DNA from: an uncultured Sutterella sp. | Lineage (GTDB): Bacteria; Pseudomonadota; Gammaproteobacteria; Burkholderiales; Burkholderiaceae_F | Reading direction: 5' to 3' | Length of the DNA stretch: 64,000 bases | Assembly (NCBI GenBank): GCA_900545275.1 | Contig: UQYG01000013.1 | Span: 1-64,000, forward strand | Shown: one piece after another, positions 7,794-16,131 of the stretch | Layout: each line of letters starts with the position of its first letter | Position numbering within the stretch: position 1 is the first letter of the stretch | Position numbers and translations under genes: made by a program | The notes under the pieces: generated by a model | Databases searched by the model: none | What the model was told of the DNA's origin: nothing | The model's input: the letters and a program-made list of their open reading frames with translations, nothing else

Positions 7794-9269
7794 TCAGGCC
7801 TTGAGAATCGTGCCCGCGGCGATGTAGCCGAAGATGAGCGCCTTGCCGAAGGCGGTGGAGCCGAGATAACTTCTGCCGTGGAAGGAACCCGTCACTTCGC
7901 CCGCGGCGTAGAGGCCCGGAATCACGTCGCCGAAGACGTCGGTCACTTCGGCCTTGCCGTTGATCTTCACGCCGCAGTAGGTCGAAATCAGCACGGCCGT
8001 GGCGGGGAAGATGTAGAACGGAGGCTTCTCGATCGGGCGGATCTTCCCGGAGATGTCGACGAGATGCTTGCGCCCGAAGTCGCGGTCGACGCCCGTCGTC
8101 TTCGCGTCCTCGTTGTAGCGGTCCACCGTTTCGCGCACGACCTTCGGGTCGAGCCCGGCCTTCTTCGCGACCTCTTCGATCGTGTCGCCCTTCAAAACGA
8201 GGCCCTTCTTTTCGGAGTAGGTGACGCTTCCGCCCGCCTCGTCCATGCCGACCGCGTCCGAACGGATCGCGTCGTCGTAGAGGTTGAAGGCGACGGCGTC
8301 GGGCTGATCGAGCACGTAGTCGCCGATGTCCTTCTTCGAGATTTCTTCGTTGCAGAAGCGCTTGCCTTCCTTATTGAGGACGATCGCGCCGTCGCGGAAG
8401 ACCCAGCAGGCGTCGCGGATGCTCGTGGCCTTCAGGTTGAACGCGAAGGTCGCCTTGATGTAGGGCATGTCGGCGACGTCCGCCCCGTAGGCCAAGGCCA
8501 TCTTGAGGCCGTCGCCGTCGCAGCCCATGGCGCAGATCGTGCTCGCGTTCTTCATGCGGGGCACGTACTTTTCCAGAAGCGCCTTGTTGCGCGCAAAGCC
8601 GCCCGTCGCGATCACGACGCCGTCTTTGGCTTCGACGTTTCTGACGCCCGCCTTCGTCGAGAGCTGCACGCCGCAGATGCGCTTCGCCTTCCCGTCGTAG
8701 AGGAGCTTTTCGCCCTTCGTGCCGGTGCGAAGATCAACGCCCGCCTTCTTGGCGAGCTTCGTCCACGCGTCGATGCTCTTTTGCGTGTTCACGCTCAAGT
8801 TTCTCGGGACCGAACCCGACTGCGAGAGGTTTTCGGTATTGAGGACCATGCCGTGCTTCATCGCCCAGACGTAGTAGTCGGGCGAGGCTTCGGCGTAGGC
8901 GCGGACGACCTCCTTGTCGCAGAGCTGTCCGCCCGTGCGCATGATGTCCTCGTAAAGCGTTTCGACGGAATCCTTGATTCCCGCCTTTTTCTGGAGGTCG
9001 GTTTCGGTGACGGCGACCCCGCCCCCGCAGATCAGGGAACTTCCGCCGCAGAAGGCGAGCTTTTCGGCAAGAAGCACCTTCTTTCCGCCTTCGGCAAGAC
9101 GAATGGCGGCCGTGAGCCCTGCACCGCCCGCACCGAGCACGACGACGTCGAAGCTCTCGTCAAATTTCTCCGGTTTTTCCGTCGGCATAGCCGAAGCCGC
9201 GCTTGCAAAACCCGCTCCCGCCAGAAGGGCTCCGGCGGATTGCAAAAAGGTACGGCGATTCGTGGTCAT
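7794..9269 (-). CDS. Tat-exported FAD flavoprotein reductase
   Basis: 491 aa, twin-arginine signal MTTNRRTFLQSAGALLAGAG, then PEKFDESFDVVVLGAGGAG with the FAD-binding glycines. C-terminal signatures PATAVLISTYCGVKI and GEVTGSFHGRSYLGSTAF place it in the same subgroup as the genes at 6181, 13111 and 14710. All four lack NRxGGN and have no neighbouring cytochrome. It is the first gene of a likely two-flavoprotein operon and is divergent from a LysR regulator. The shared 151-bp intergenic region contains a perfect 10-bp-arm palindrome and a TTTCGGAAATTTCC near-repeat close to this gene's start. Substrate unknown; an organic periplasmic electron acceptor is the likely class. Confidence 0.88.
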   Translation of the reverse strand: MTTNRRTFLQSAGALLAGAGFASAASAMPTEKPEKFDESFDVVVLGAGGAGLTAAIRLAEGGKKVLLAEKLAFCGGSSLICGGGVAVTETDLQKKAGIKDSVETLYEDIMRTGGQLCDKEVVRAYAEASPDYYVWAMKHGMVLNTENLSQSGSVPRNLSVNTQKSIDAWTKLAKKAGVDLRTGTKGEKLLYDGKAKRICGVQLSTKAGVRNVEAKDGVVIATGGFARNKALLEKYVPRMKNASTICAMGCDGDGLKMALAYGADVADMPYIKATFAFNLKATSIRDACWVFRDGAIVLNKEGKRFCNEEISKKDIGDYVLDQPDAVAFNLYDDAIRSDAVGMDEAGGSVTYSEKKGLVLKGDTIEEVAKKAGLDPKVVRETVDRYNEDAKTTGVDRDFGRKHLVDISGKIRPIEKPPFYIFPATAVLISTYCGVKINGKAEVTDVFGDVIPGLYAAGEVTGSFHGRSYLGSTAFGKALIFGYIAAGTILKA

Positions 9270-9392
9270 AACATTCTCTCCTTTTCGGAAATTTCCCTCG
9301 GGACTAGAAATTTTCCCGCATCGGGTTCCTTCCGATGGTGTTCATTTTGCCTTCACCTCTAGACTGGAATCCATCGGAGAGTTTCACAACGT

Positions 9393-9413
9393 ACTTTCGG
9401 AATTTCCGAAAGT
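9393..9413. promoter_or_regulatory. LysR-type operator palindrome
   Basis: ACTTTCGGAA-T-TTCCGAAAGT is a perfect inverted repeat with 10-bp arms, ending 7 bp before the LysR start codon. The related TTTCGGAAATTTCC lies at about 9284, next to the flavoprotein start. One strong and one weaker site in a divergent promoter is the classic LysR autoregulation and activation layout. Confidence 0.7.
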
Positions 9414-9420
9414 GAGTACC

Positions 9421-10341
9421 ATGCTTCACTTTGATGTAAAGGATCTGCGCGTCTTTTCCGCCGTCGCTTTGACGGGAACCGTCACGAAGGCGGCCGAATA
9501 CATACACCTTTCCCCGAGCGCCACGAGCGATCGACTGTCGGACTTGGAGGAGCGTGTCGGAACCAGGCTTTTTCGGCGAAGTTCCCGAGGGCTTCGCATG
9601 ACCGAGGCGGGAGAGGTCTTCGCGGAGTCCGCCAAAAGAATCCTCCTTGAGGCGGAGGCCCTGGAGACGCGGCTCGCTCCTTTCGCGCACGCCCAGGAAA
9701 AACGGGTGACCGTATGCTGCAACTACAACGCGGGCGTCACCTTTCTGCCGCGGCGGCTCGGGCGCTTTTTGTCGCACTTTCGGGACGTGCAGGTGGATGT
9801 CGTGCAGCGCTCGAGTCCGGAAATCGTGCGCCACGTCGCTGCGGGCGAAGCCGACGTAGGGATCACGGCGTTTGAAGGCATGCATCCGCTTCTCACCTTC
9901 GAACCCTTCGCAGAGGATCGGCTCGTCGCGGTGTTGCCGCCCGGGCATCCGCTCGCGGCGAAAGGGGAAATTTCCTTTTCGGAGCTTTTCCCCTACAACT
10001 ACATCGCCGTGGGGCCGTATTCGCCGATGCAGGAATTTCTCTACGACCGGGCCCGCGAGGAGGGAAAGCGCATTCGCCCCAAGCTCACGGCCTCGAGCCA
10101 CGACGCCGTGATTTCGCTTGTCGAGGAAGGGGCGGGCGTGAGCGTCCTTCCGAGCGGAGTCGTGACGAAGCAGCGAAACGTCGTGGAGTTGAATCTGAAG
10201 GAATCCTGGTCGCTTCGTCGACTTAGGCTTTGCCGGTTGAAAGACCGGAGCGCGCACGCCGAGGAGCGCAATCACCTTGTCGATCAGTTCGTGGAGGCTC
10301 TGATGAACGACGAGGACGAGATATTGCACAGGAACGAGTAG
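9421..10341 (+). CDS. LysR-family transcriptional regulator of the adjacent flavoproteins
   Basis: 306 aa from ATG 9421. Residues about 4-62 are the LysR winged helix-turn-helix (VFSAVALTGTVTKAAEYIHL, then SPSATSDRLSDLEERVGTRL). The rest is the two-lobed substrate-binding domain that senses a small effector. The longer open frame upstream runs through the divergent intergenic region and is not the real start. Divergence from the flavoprotein at 7794, plus the palindrome ending 7 bp upstream, indicate that it regulates that operon and itself. The effector is probably the flavoprotein substrate or its product (inference). Confidence 0.85.
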   Translation: MLHFDVKDLRVFSAVALTGTVTKAAEYIHLSPSATSDRLSDLEERVGTRLFRRSSRGLRMTEAGEVFAESAKRILLEAEALETRLAPFAHAQEKRVTVCCNYNAGVTFLPRRLGRFLSHFRDVQVDVVQRSSPEIVRHVAAGEADVGITAFEGMHPLLTFEPFAEDRLVAVLPPGHPLAAKGEISFSELFPYNYIAVGPYSPMQEFLYDRAREEGKRIRPKLTASSHDAVISLVEEGAGVSVLPSGVVTKQRNVVELNLKESWSLRRLRLCRLKDRSAHAEERNHLVDQFVEALMNDEDEILHRNE

Positions 10342-10722
10342 AATCTGCTCAAAAGAAACCGTTTGGAGCGGAGGGACTCAGGTTTGGCGGCGGACCGGCG
10401 TTCGAGCGGGCTTTGGGATCACGGCTGCAGCCACTCCCCCCTTATGGATGTCCGCGAAGAAGACGGCGTTGAATTCGAGGATCTGCACGCAGTGCGTTGC
10501 GGTGGAGCGGATTTCTTCTGCATCGGTCCGACGGATTGCCCGGGTGAAATCTCCGGGCATGAATGATCGTCATCCGCACAAACTCTGCCGACAGCGGGGT
10601 CTGAAGATCGTTGCGGCACGGCGGCATGCGGACTCGCGACTTGCCAAGTCCTCGGCCTGCGTCGTAGGATCGTAAAGTCTGAACAAATTCTCGTTTCGCG
10701 TTTCCGTACGCCGATCCCGGGC
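10342..10722. other. intergenic region with degenerate coding relic
   Basis: No intact gene. Positions 10448-10547 match 43673-43773 (see the repeat entry). On the minus strand both copies can be read as EIRxTxTHC, four residues, then EFNAxxFAD, but frames around this are broken. The relic seems to come from a once-coding sequence I cannot name. Confidence 0.4.
10448..10547 (-). repeat. degenerate repeat, copy 1 (partner at 43673)
   Basis: About 100 bp align with 43673-43773 in the same orientation, with roughly 70% identity by eye and one single-base indel near the end. The minus-strand reading EIRSTATHC...EFNAVFFADI versus EIRITTTHC...EFNAALFADM shows protein-level conservation, so both derive from a gene now decayed in each place. 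Confidence 0.5.
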
Positions 10723-12693
10723 ATGATCATCTACAAGAGCAGCAAGGCCGAATTTATCGAGGACACGCGCAGCTGCGCGATCGTCGAGAAGTTGACGGCG
10801 AATTTCGAGAGGAGCGAAGGCCGGCGGGCGTCGCCGGGCGAAGAGCGCGCCTGGCAGTCGTCGTTGCAGTACGTGGCGAACGCCTTGGACGACGGCGCCA
10901 TTCCGGATGATGCCGGCGTGGCGGTGGAATATCAGATTCCTTCCTGTGCCAAACGGGTCGACGTGCTGTTGTCGGGGTACGACGCCGCATCCCGTCCGAA
11001 TCTTGTCGTGATCGAGCTCAAGCAGTGGTCCGACACCGCCGCCACGGATGAAGACGGCATTCTCGCCGCGCCGCGCTACGGGTCGGCTCTCGTACGGGGC
11101 CCCCACCCGAGTTATCAGGCATGGTCGTACGCGGAACTTCTTCGGAGTTTCAACGCCGCCTGCGCCGCTTCGTCGAAAGAGGCGGGAAATGCGGCCGTTC
11201 ACGTCGAGCCGTGCGCCTACCTGCACAACCACGCGCCGCAGGGTGCGGAGAAAACCGTGCTGGATCCCCGTTATGCTTCCTATCTGGAAGCCGCGCCCGT
11301 CTTTTTGGCGGGGGCCCGGGAACAAAAGAGGCTCAAGTCGTTCTTGAAGCGGTTCATCGTCGCGGGAGACCGCGGTCAAACGATTGAGCGCGTGGAAAAC
11401 GGCGAAATCCGTCCCTCCAAGGCGCTGGCGGATTCGGTGGCGGGGATGATTCGCGGAAACCGCGAATTCGTGCTGATCGACGAACAAAAGACGATCTACG
11501 AGCACGTGCTTTCTCTCGTGTGCCGGAAGGAGACGTCCGGTTTGGGCGGGAGAAGGCGCGTCGTCATCGTTCGCGGCGGTCCCGGAACGGGAAAGTCCGT
11601 CGTGGCGGTGAATCTTCTCGCCGCGCTGACGTCCCGGCAGAAACTCTGCTGCTACGTGTCGAAGAACGCAGCGCCGAGAGCCGTTTATGCGGCAAAGCTT
11701 TCGGGAACGCTCAAGAAGACCGTCCTCTCCAATCTCTTCAAAGGGCCGGACTGGGCGTGCGAACTTACGCCCGATACGTACGACGCTTTTTCATGCATCC
11801 TCGTGGACGAGGCTCACCGACTCCGCGAAAAGAGCGGCGTGTACGGCAACAAAGGCGAAAATCAGATTCGGGAGCTCATGCGGGCCGCCCCGGTCACGGT
11901 CTTTTTCATCGACGACGAGCAGCGCATCCACGTAAAGGACATCGGATCGGTTGCCGCCGTTCGTGAAGAGGCGGAAAAGCTTGGGGCGCAGGTTGAAGAA
12001 TTCGAACTCCCCAGTCAATTCCGGTGCGGGGGCTCCGACGGATATCTCGCCTGGATCGACCGCATGCTCGGGATCCGAGATACGGCGAACCGGACGCTCG
12101 ACGGCACGGACTACGACTTCCGCGTCTACGATTCGGCGACGGCGCTTCGGGAAGCGCTTCTGCAGGAAAACGCCAAGGGACCGGCGCACGAGGCGCGCCT
12201 TCTCGCGGGGTACTGCTGGGAGTGGATTTCCAAAAATGAGAAGGATCCTTCGTCCAAACCCGACATCGTGCTCGACGGCGGGCGCTTCGCTCTTCCCTGG
12301 AACCTGAATAGGGACGGCAGTCTCTGGCTTCTGAAGGACACGAAGATCGAAGCCGTCGGCTGCATCCATACTTCTCAAGGGCTCGAGGTGCCCTATGTCG
12401 GCGTCATCATAGGGCCGGATTTCTGTGTCCGCGACGGCGAACCCCGCACCGATCTTTTTGCCCGGGCCAAGAGCGACAGAAGCGTATTCGGCCTCAAGGG
12501 ACTGAGCCGGAAGGAACCCGAGAAGGCGGGCGAAATTGCCGGACGCATCATTCGCGACACCTATCGCGTGCTGATGACGCGCGGTCTCAAGGGCTGCTTC
12601 ATCTACTCTCCGGATGAAGAAACGCGAAACTGGTTTCGCAGTCGGATCGGTCGGCCCGCGGCAGGTTCCGACGACAAGAACGGTCATCGGTAA
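10723..12693 (+). CDS. DUF2075 (Schlafen-type) helicase with N-terminal PD-(D/E)XK nuclease
   Basis: 656 aa. The N-terminal third has a restriction-nuclease-like fold signature: an EYQIP/RVDVLLSG strand pair followed by VVIELKQWS at about residue 95. The middle and C-terminal parts are a P-loop NTPase of the DUF2075 family: Walker A GGPGTGKS (about 285-292), Walker B ILVDEAHR (about 358-365), IDDEQR, LPSQFRC, and the late helicase motifs CIHTSQGLEVPYVGVI and YRVLMTRGLKGC. This is a cytosolic DNA or RNA helicase-nuclease. Family members are often found in phage-defence islands. It stands alone between a LysR gene and an unrelated flavoprotein, so it is probably a single-gene defence module, although housekeeping repair cannot be excluded. 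Confidence 0.8.
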   Translation: MIIYKSSKAEFIEDTRSCAIVEKLTANFERSEGRRASPGEERAWQSSLQYVANALDDGAIPDDAGVAVEYQIPSCAKRVDVLLSGYDAASRPNLVVIELKQWSDTAATDEDGILAAPRYGSALVRGPHPSYQAWSYAELLRSFNAACAASSKEAGNAAVHVEPCAYLHNHAPQGAEKTVLDPRYASYLEAAPVFLAGAREQKRLKSFLKRFIVAGDRGQTIERVENGEIRPSKALADSVAGMIRGNREFVLIDEQKTIYEHVLSLVCRKETSGLGGRRRVVIVRGGPGTGKSVVAVNLLAALTSRQKLCCYVSKNAAPRAVYAAKLSGTLKKTVLSNLFKGPDWACELTPDTYDAFSCILVDEAHRLREKSGVYGNKGENQIRELMRAAPVTVFFIDDEQRIHVKDIGSVAAVREEAEKLGAQVEEFELPSQFRCGGSDGYLAWIDRMLGIRDTANRTLDGTDYDFRVYDSATALREALLQENAKGPAHEARLLAGYCWEWISKNEKDPSSKPDIVLDGGRFALPWNLNRDGSLWLLKDTKIEAVGCIHTSQGLEVPYVGVIIGPDFCVRDGEPRTDLFARAKSDRSVFGLKGLSRKEPEKAGEIAGRIIRDTYRVLMTRGLKGCFIYSPDEETRNWFRSRIGRPAAGSDDKNGHR

Positions 12694-12983
12694 CCGGTGC
12701 CGCAGGAGGACGGGGCGTTTCCGGCGACGGTCGTCCGGGAACGTTTCGTCCCGGCGCAGGCCGGTCGCGACCATCCGACTTGAAGGCCGTCCGTCGATGC
12801 GAAGTGGAGAACTTGCGCGCCGCCCGTGCCGACGGACGTCGACGCGGAGACGGCCGCCGTCGAGGGCTCCGGAAGAAGTCCGCCGTCATTTCATGATCGA
12901 GACGGCGCCTGAGGACAACGGCCTTCCTCTTTCGGCAAGACGGGGACATGCGGAAAAAGTCGGAATGCTTGACTCAGGATAAT

Positions 12984-12997
12984 CGTACCTAGGTACG
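12984..12997. promoter_or_regulatory. 14-bp palindromic site
   Basis: CGTACCTAGGTACG is a perfect palindrome 113 bp before the flavoprotein ATG. It is probably a regulator binding site; the regulator is not identified, but the FixJ-type protein encoded 4.8 kb downstream is a candidate. Confidence 0.45.
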
Positions 12998-13022
12998 GGC
13001 ATCGGGAAAATAGGTAGTGGAG

Positions 13023-13058
13023 AAGACCTGTTCCGCCTTTCGAGGCGGGAGCGGTCTT
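13023..13058 (+). other. leader hairpin
   Basis: Nested stems AAGACC/GGTCTT (13023-13028 with 13053-13058) around CCGCCT-TTCG-AGGCGG (13033-13048). It is a stable leader structure, or a weak terminator, before the flavoprotein ribosome site. Confidence 0.4.
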
Positions 13059-13110
13059 TGCCGTCAAGCTGAAGTTCCGGTCTGTATGCAGACGGGAAAG
13101 GAGAGGAACT

Positions 13111-14598
13111 ATGAAACGCAGAGAATTGTTCACGCTTGGTGCGGCTGCGGGCGCCGCCGCCCTTGTTTCGCCGGTTGCGACCGCCGTTCCGGTGAAGGCT
13201 CCCCAAAAGTGGGACGAATCGTACGACGTCGTGATCATCGGCGCGGGCGGCGCGGGTCTTGCCGCAGCGTGCGAAGCCGTCATGAACAAGCTCTCCGCCG
13301 CGGTCTTCGAAAAGGAACCGACGGTGGGGGGCTCCTCGGTCATCTGCGGCGGTCAGTGGGCCGTGGGCGGCACGGAAGAACAGGCAAAGCGCGGCATCAA
13401 GGACAGTGAAGAGCTCTTCGTCAAGGACATGATGACGACCGGCCAGAATCAGAACGATTTGGAAGTCGTCAAGGCCTACGTCAAGGAAACGAAGGCCCAC
13501 TACGAGTGGATGACGAAGGAACTCGGCGTCAAGCCCATTTCCGTGACGCTTTCGGGCGGCATGAGCGTTCCGCGCGCCCACACCTTCAAACCCGGCGAGG
13601 TCATTGAAGCCATGCGCAAGTACGCCGTCGAGGGCGGCGCGAAGGTGGTGCTGCGCACGAAGGCGGAGCGTCTTTTGTGGGACCACGAAAAGAACCGCAT
13701 CGCCGGCGTGCGCGTGTCGCGCCGCGGCAAGGTTATGAACATCGAGGCTAGGAAGGGCGTGGTGCTCGCCGCGGGCGGTTTCTCCCGCAACCCGCAGATG
13801 CTCAAGAAGTATGCGCCGCTCCTTGAAAACGCGGCGGTCATTGCGGGGCTCGGCACGCAGGGCGACGGCATTCTGATGGCCCAGGCCTACGGCGCCGACA
13901 TGATCGACACCAACTACATCAAGGCCTCCTACGGCTTTACGCTCAAGCCTTCGACCATCAAGGACATGGCCTTGACGCAGTTCAAGGGCGCCATCGTGGT
14001 GAACAAGAACGGCAAGCGCTTCATGGACGAATCGATTTCGTACAAGACGCAGGCCGACATCGCCTTCGCGCAGCCGGAAGGGAAGTCCTGGATCGTTTTC
14101 GACGACAACATCCGCAAAATCGCCATGAAGATGGACCCGATGCAGGACGGCATCCTCTGGAAGCCGATTGACGAAGGCAAGTGTCCGGACTACGTCTTCA
14201 TGGGCGACACGATCGAGGAAGCCGCGGAGAAGGCGGGGCTCGACCCCAAGACCGTGGCGGAAACCGTGAAGAACTACAACGGCTACGTGGACGCCGGCAA
14301 GGATCCCGAGTTCGGCCGATCCGGACTTGCCTCGGGCGAAGGAAAGCTCGTGCGCATCGAAAAGGCGCCGTTCTTCATCTTCCCGTCGGTCGGCGCCATG
14401 ATCGGCACCTATTGCGGCGTCAAGATCACGCCGAAGGCCGAGGTGGTCGACGTCTTCGGCGAACTGATCCCGAACCTCTATGCCGCGGGCGAGATGACGG
14501 GCGGCGTGCACGGCGCGTCCTACATGACCGGTACGGCCTTCTCCAAGGCCATGTCCTTCGGCCGACTCGCCGTACGGGCCATCGCTCAGAAGAAGTGA
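13111..14598 (+). CDS. Tat-exported FAD flavoprotein reductase
   Basis: 495 aa. ATG 13111 follows AAAGGAGAGG at good spacing. Twin-arginine signal MKRRELFTLGAAAGAAALVS, then APQKWDESYDVVIIGAGGAG for FAD. C-terminal signatures IGTYCGVKI and GEMTGGVHGASYMTGTAF put it in the TYCGVKI subgroup with 6181, 7794 and 14710. No heme motif and no cytochrome gene nearby. It is 111 bp upstream of a second flavoprotein and a two-component system, separated by a terminator-like hairpin, so it is probably both its own transcript and a target of that system. Confidence 0.88.
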   Translation: MKRRELFTLGAAAGAAALVSPVATAVPVKAPQKWDESYDVVIIGAGGAGLAAACEAVMNKLSAAVFEKEPTVGGSSVICGGQWAVGGTEEQAKRGIKDSEELFVKDMMTTGQNQNDLEVVKAYVKETKAHYEWMTKELGVKPISVTLSGGMSVPRAHTFKPGEVIEAMRKYAVEGGAKVVLRTKAERLLWDHEKNRIAGVRVSRRGKVMNIEARKGVVLAAGGFSRNPQMLKKYAPLLENAAVIAGLGTQGDGILMAQAYGADMIDTNYIKASYGFTLKPSTIKDMALTQFKGAIVVNKNGKRFMDESISYKTQADIAFAQPEGKSWIVFDDNIRKIAMKMDPMQDGILWKPIDEGKCPDYVFMGDTIEEAAEKAGLDPKTVAETVKNYNGYVDAGKDPEFGRSGLASGEGKLVRIEKAPFFIFPSVGAMIGTYCGVKITPKAEVVDVFGELIPNLYAAGEMTGGVHGASYMTGTAFSKAMSFGRLAVRAIAQKK

Positions 14599-14656
14599 TG
14601 TCCCTCCTCGGGTGAATTCACGAGGACGCGGGCGCCCGGCTTCGGCTGGGCGCGGG

Positions 14657-14697
14657 AGCGGATCGCGGTATCGTATGCCCTGGTCCGCTTTTTTTTC
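14657..14697 (+). terminator. terminator or attenuator before flavoprotein 14710
   Basis: AGCGGA (14657-14662) and TCCGCT (14684-14689) form a 6-bp stem with a 21-nt loop, followed by a run of about nine T residues. It ends only 13 bp before the next start codon, leaving no room for a full promoter after it. Downstream expression therefore needs read-through or an internal promoter. Confidence 0.55.
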
Positions 14698-14709
14698 GAG
14701 TTCCGCCTT

Positions 14710-16131
14710 ATGTCGCTGCACCGCCGAAATCTGCTTTTGGGAGCCCTCGCCGCTTCGTGGGTCCCGCCGCCCGTCTTCGGACGAACGGACGGGGAGGTCT
14801 TCGACCTCGTCGTCGTGGGGGCCGGTGCGGCCGGGCTCACCGCCGCCTGTCTCGCTACCGAGTGCGGATTGAAGCGCGTTCTCGTGCTCGAGAGCGAACC
14901 CTTGATCGGGGGCTCGAGCATTATTTCCGGAGGGTTCTGGGCCGTGAGCGGCACGGAGCTGCAGAAAAAGCTGGGCGTAGCCGACAGCGACGAAGCGTTT
15001 TTCGAAGACATCCTGACGGTCGGCGCCCATCGGAATGACGAGGCGCTCGTTCGCGCCTTCATTCGGGAAAACCGCAGGCAATACGAATGGATGCTCGCCC
15101 GCGGCGTTGCGCCGCAAACGCTGGCGCCCGGATCCGGAACACTGAGAGCGCACGTCTTTGATGCGCGCAGACTCGTCGAACGTCTCTATCGCAGGGCCGT
15201 TTCTTCGGGCGTCGACATTCGGGTCGGAACGCGCGTGCGCGATCTCGAATACGATCCGCGGCGAGGGCGTGTCGCCGGCGTTCGAACGGACGGCGCGTCC
15301 CATGCCGCGCGCGCCGTTTTGCTCGCGAGCGGCGGCTTTTCCCGCAACACGAGGCTTCTCGAACAATACTCGCCCCGGATGCGGTTTGTTTCCACCATAG
15401 CGGCGCAGGGATCCCGCGGAGACGGCATCGTGATGGCCCGGAAACTCGGGGCGGGATTGGCCGACATGGAGTGGCTGGAAGCGTCCTACGCATTCATCCG
15501 AAATCCGACGACCATCCGCGACATGACGTTCGTCAACTACCACGGCGGAATCATCGTCAACAAATTCGGTCGGCGGTTCGTCGACGAGTCCCTGCCGTAC
15601 AAGCTGATTGCCAAAGAAGTTCTCAAGCAGAACGACGCCCGGAGCTTCATCGTTTTTGACGAACGCATCCGACGCATCTCCGAACAGCAGCCGATGGACA
15701 GGCGTCGTTGGGATCGTGTGCCGCTTGCGAGCGGACGCACGCTTGCCGAGGCGGCGAATCAATGTTCGATCGATCCTTCCGCTCTGGAGCGGACGGTCGA
15801 CGCGTACAACGCGGCCGTTGCCGGAGGAGAAGACGCGGGACGCGGACCGGTGGCCGTCAACAACGGGCGACTGCTTGTGATCGACAGGCCTCCCTTTTAC
15901 GTGCTTCCCGTGTCGCCCTGTCTTCTCGGAACCTATTGCGGCGTCAAAATCAACGAAAAGGCGCAGGTCGTGACCGAAGAGGGCGAAGCGATTCCCGGGC
16001 TTTGGGCGGCCGGCGAGGTCACGGGCGGATTTCACGGCGCCTCCTTCATCATGGGTACGGCGTTGGGAAAGGCCCAGACCTTCGCCCGCATCGCCGTGCG
16101 AAACATTGCGGCCGCCCTCGCGGAGGCGTAA
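14710..16131 (+). CDS. exported FAD flavoprotein reductase, first gene of a sensor operon
   Basis: 473 aa. Signal MSLHRRNLLLGALAASWVPP has the twin arginines, followed by EVFDLVVVGAGAAG for FAD. C-terminal LLGTYCGVKI and GEVTGGFHGASFIMGTAL place it in the same subgroup as 13111, its closest neighbour. The stop codon is directly followed by the ATG of the sensor kinase (16132) with no gap, so the three genes flavoprotein, kinase and regulator form one operon. Being made with a sensor pair, this flavoprotein may take part in signal sensing or be feedback controlled, rather than being only a bulk respiratory enzyme (inference). Confidence 0.85.
   Translation: MSLHRRNLLLGALAASWVPPPVFGRTDGEVFDLVVVGAGAAGLTAACLATECGLKRVLVLESEPLIGGSSIISGGFWAVSGTELQKKLGVADSDEAFFEDILTVGAHRNDEALVRAFIRENRRQYEWMLARGVAPQTLAPGSGTLRAHVFDARRLVERLYRRAVSSGVDIRVGTRVRDLEYDPRRGRVAGVRTDGASHAARAVLLASGGFSRNTRLLEQYSPRMRFVSTIAAQGSRGDGIVMARKLGAGLADMEWLEASYAFIRNPTTIRDMTFVNYHGGIIVNKFGRRFVDESLPYKLIAKEVLKQNDARSFIVFDERIRRISEQQPMDRRRWDRVPLASGRTLAEAANQCSIDPSALERTVDAYNAAVAGGEDAGRGPVAVNNGRLLVIDRPPFYVLPVSPCLLGTYCGVKINEKAQVVTEEGEAIPGLWAAGEVTGGFHGASFIMGTALGKAQTFARIAVRNIAAALAEA

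Larger units (their letters stand above)
12694..13110. other. regulatory intergenic region before flavoprotein 13111
   Basis: No gene seen. It contains a perfect 14-bp palindrome (12984-12997) and a two-tier hairpin (13023-13058), both ahead of the flavoprotein start. I could not identify a convincing sigma70 pair. The first 200 bp contain nothing I recognise. Confidence 0.4.
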
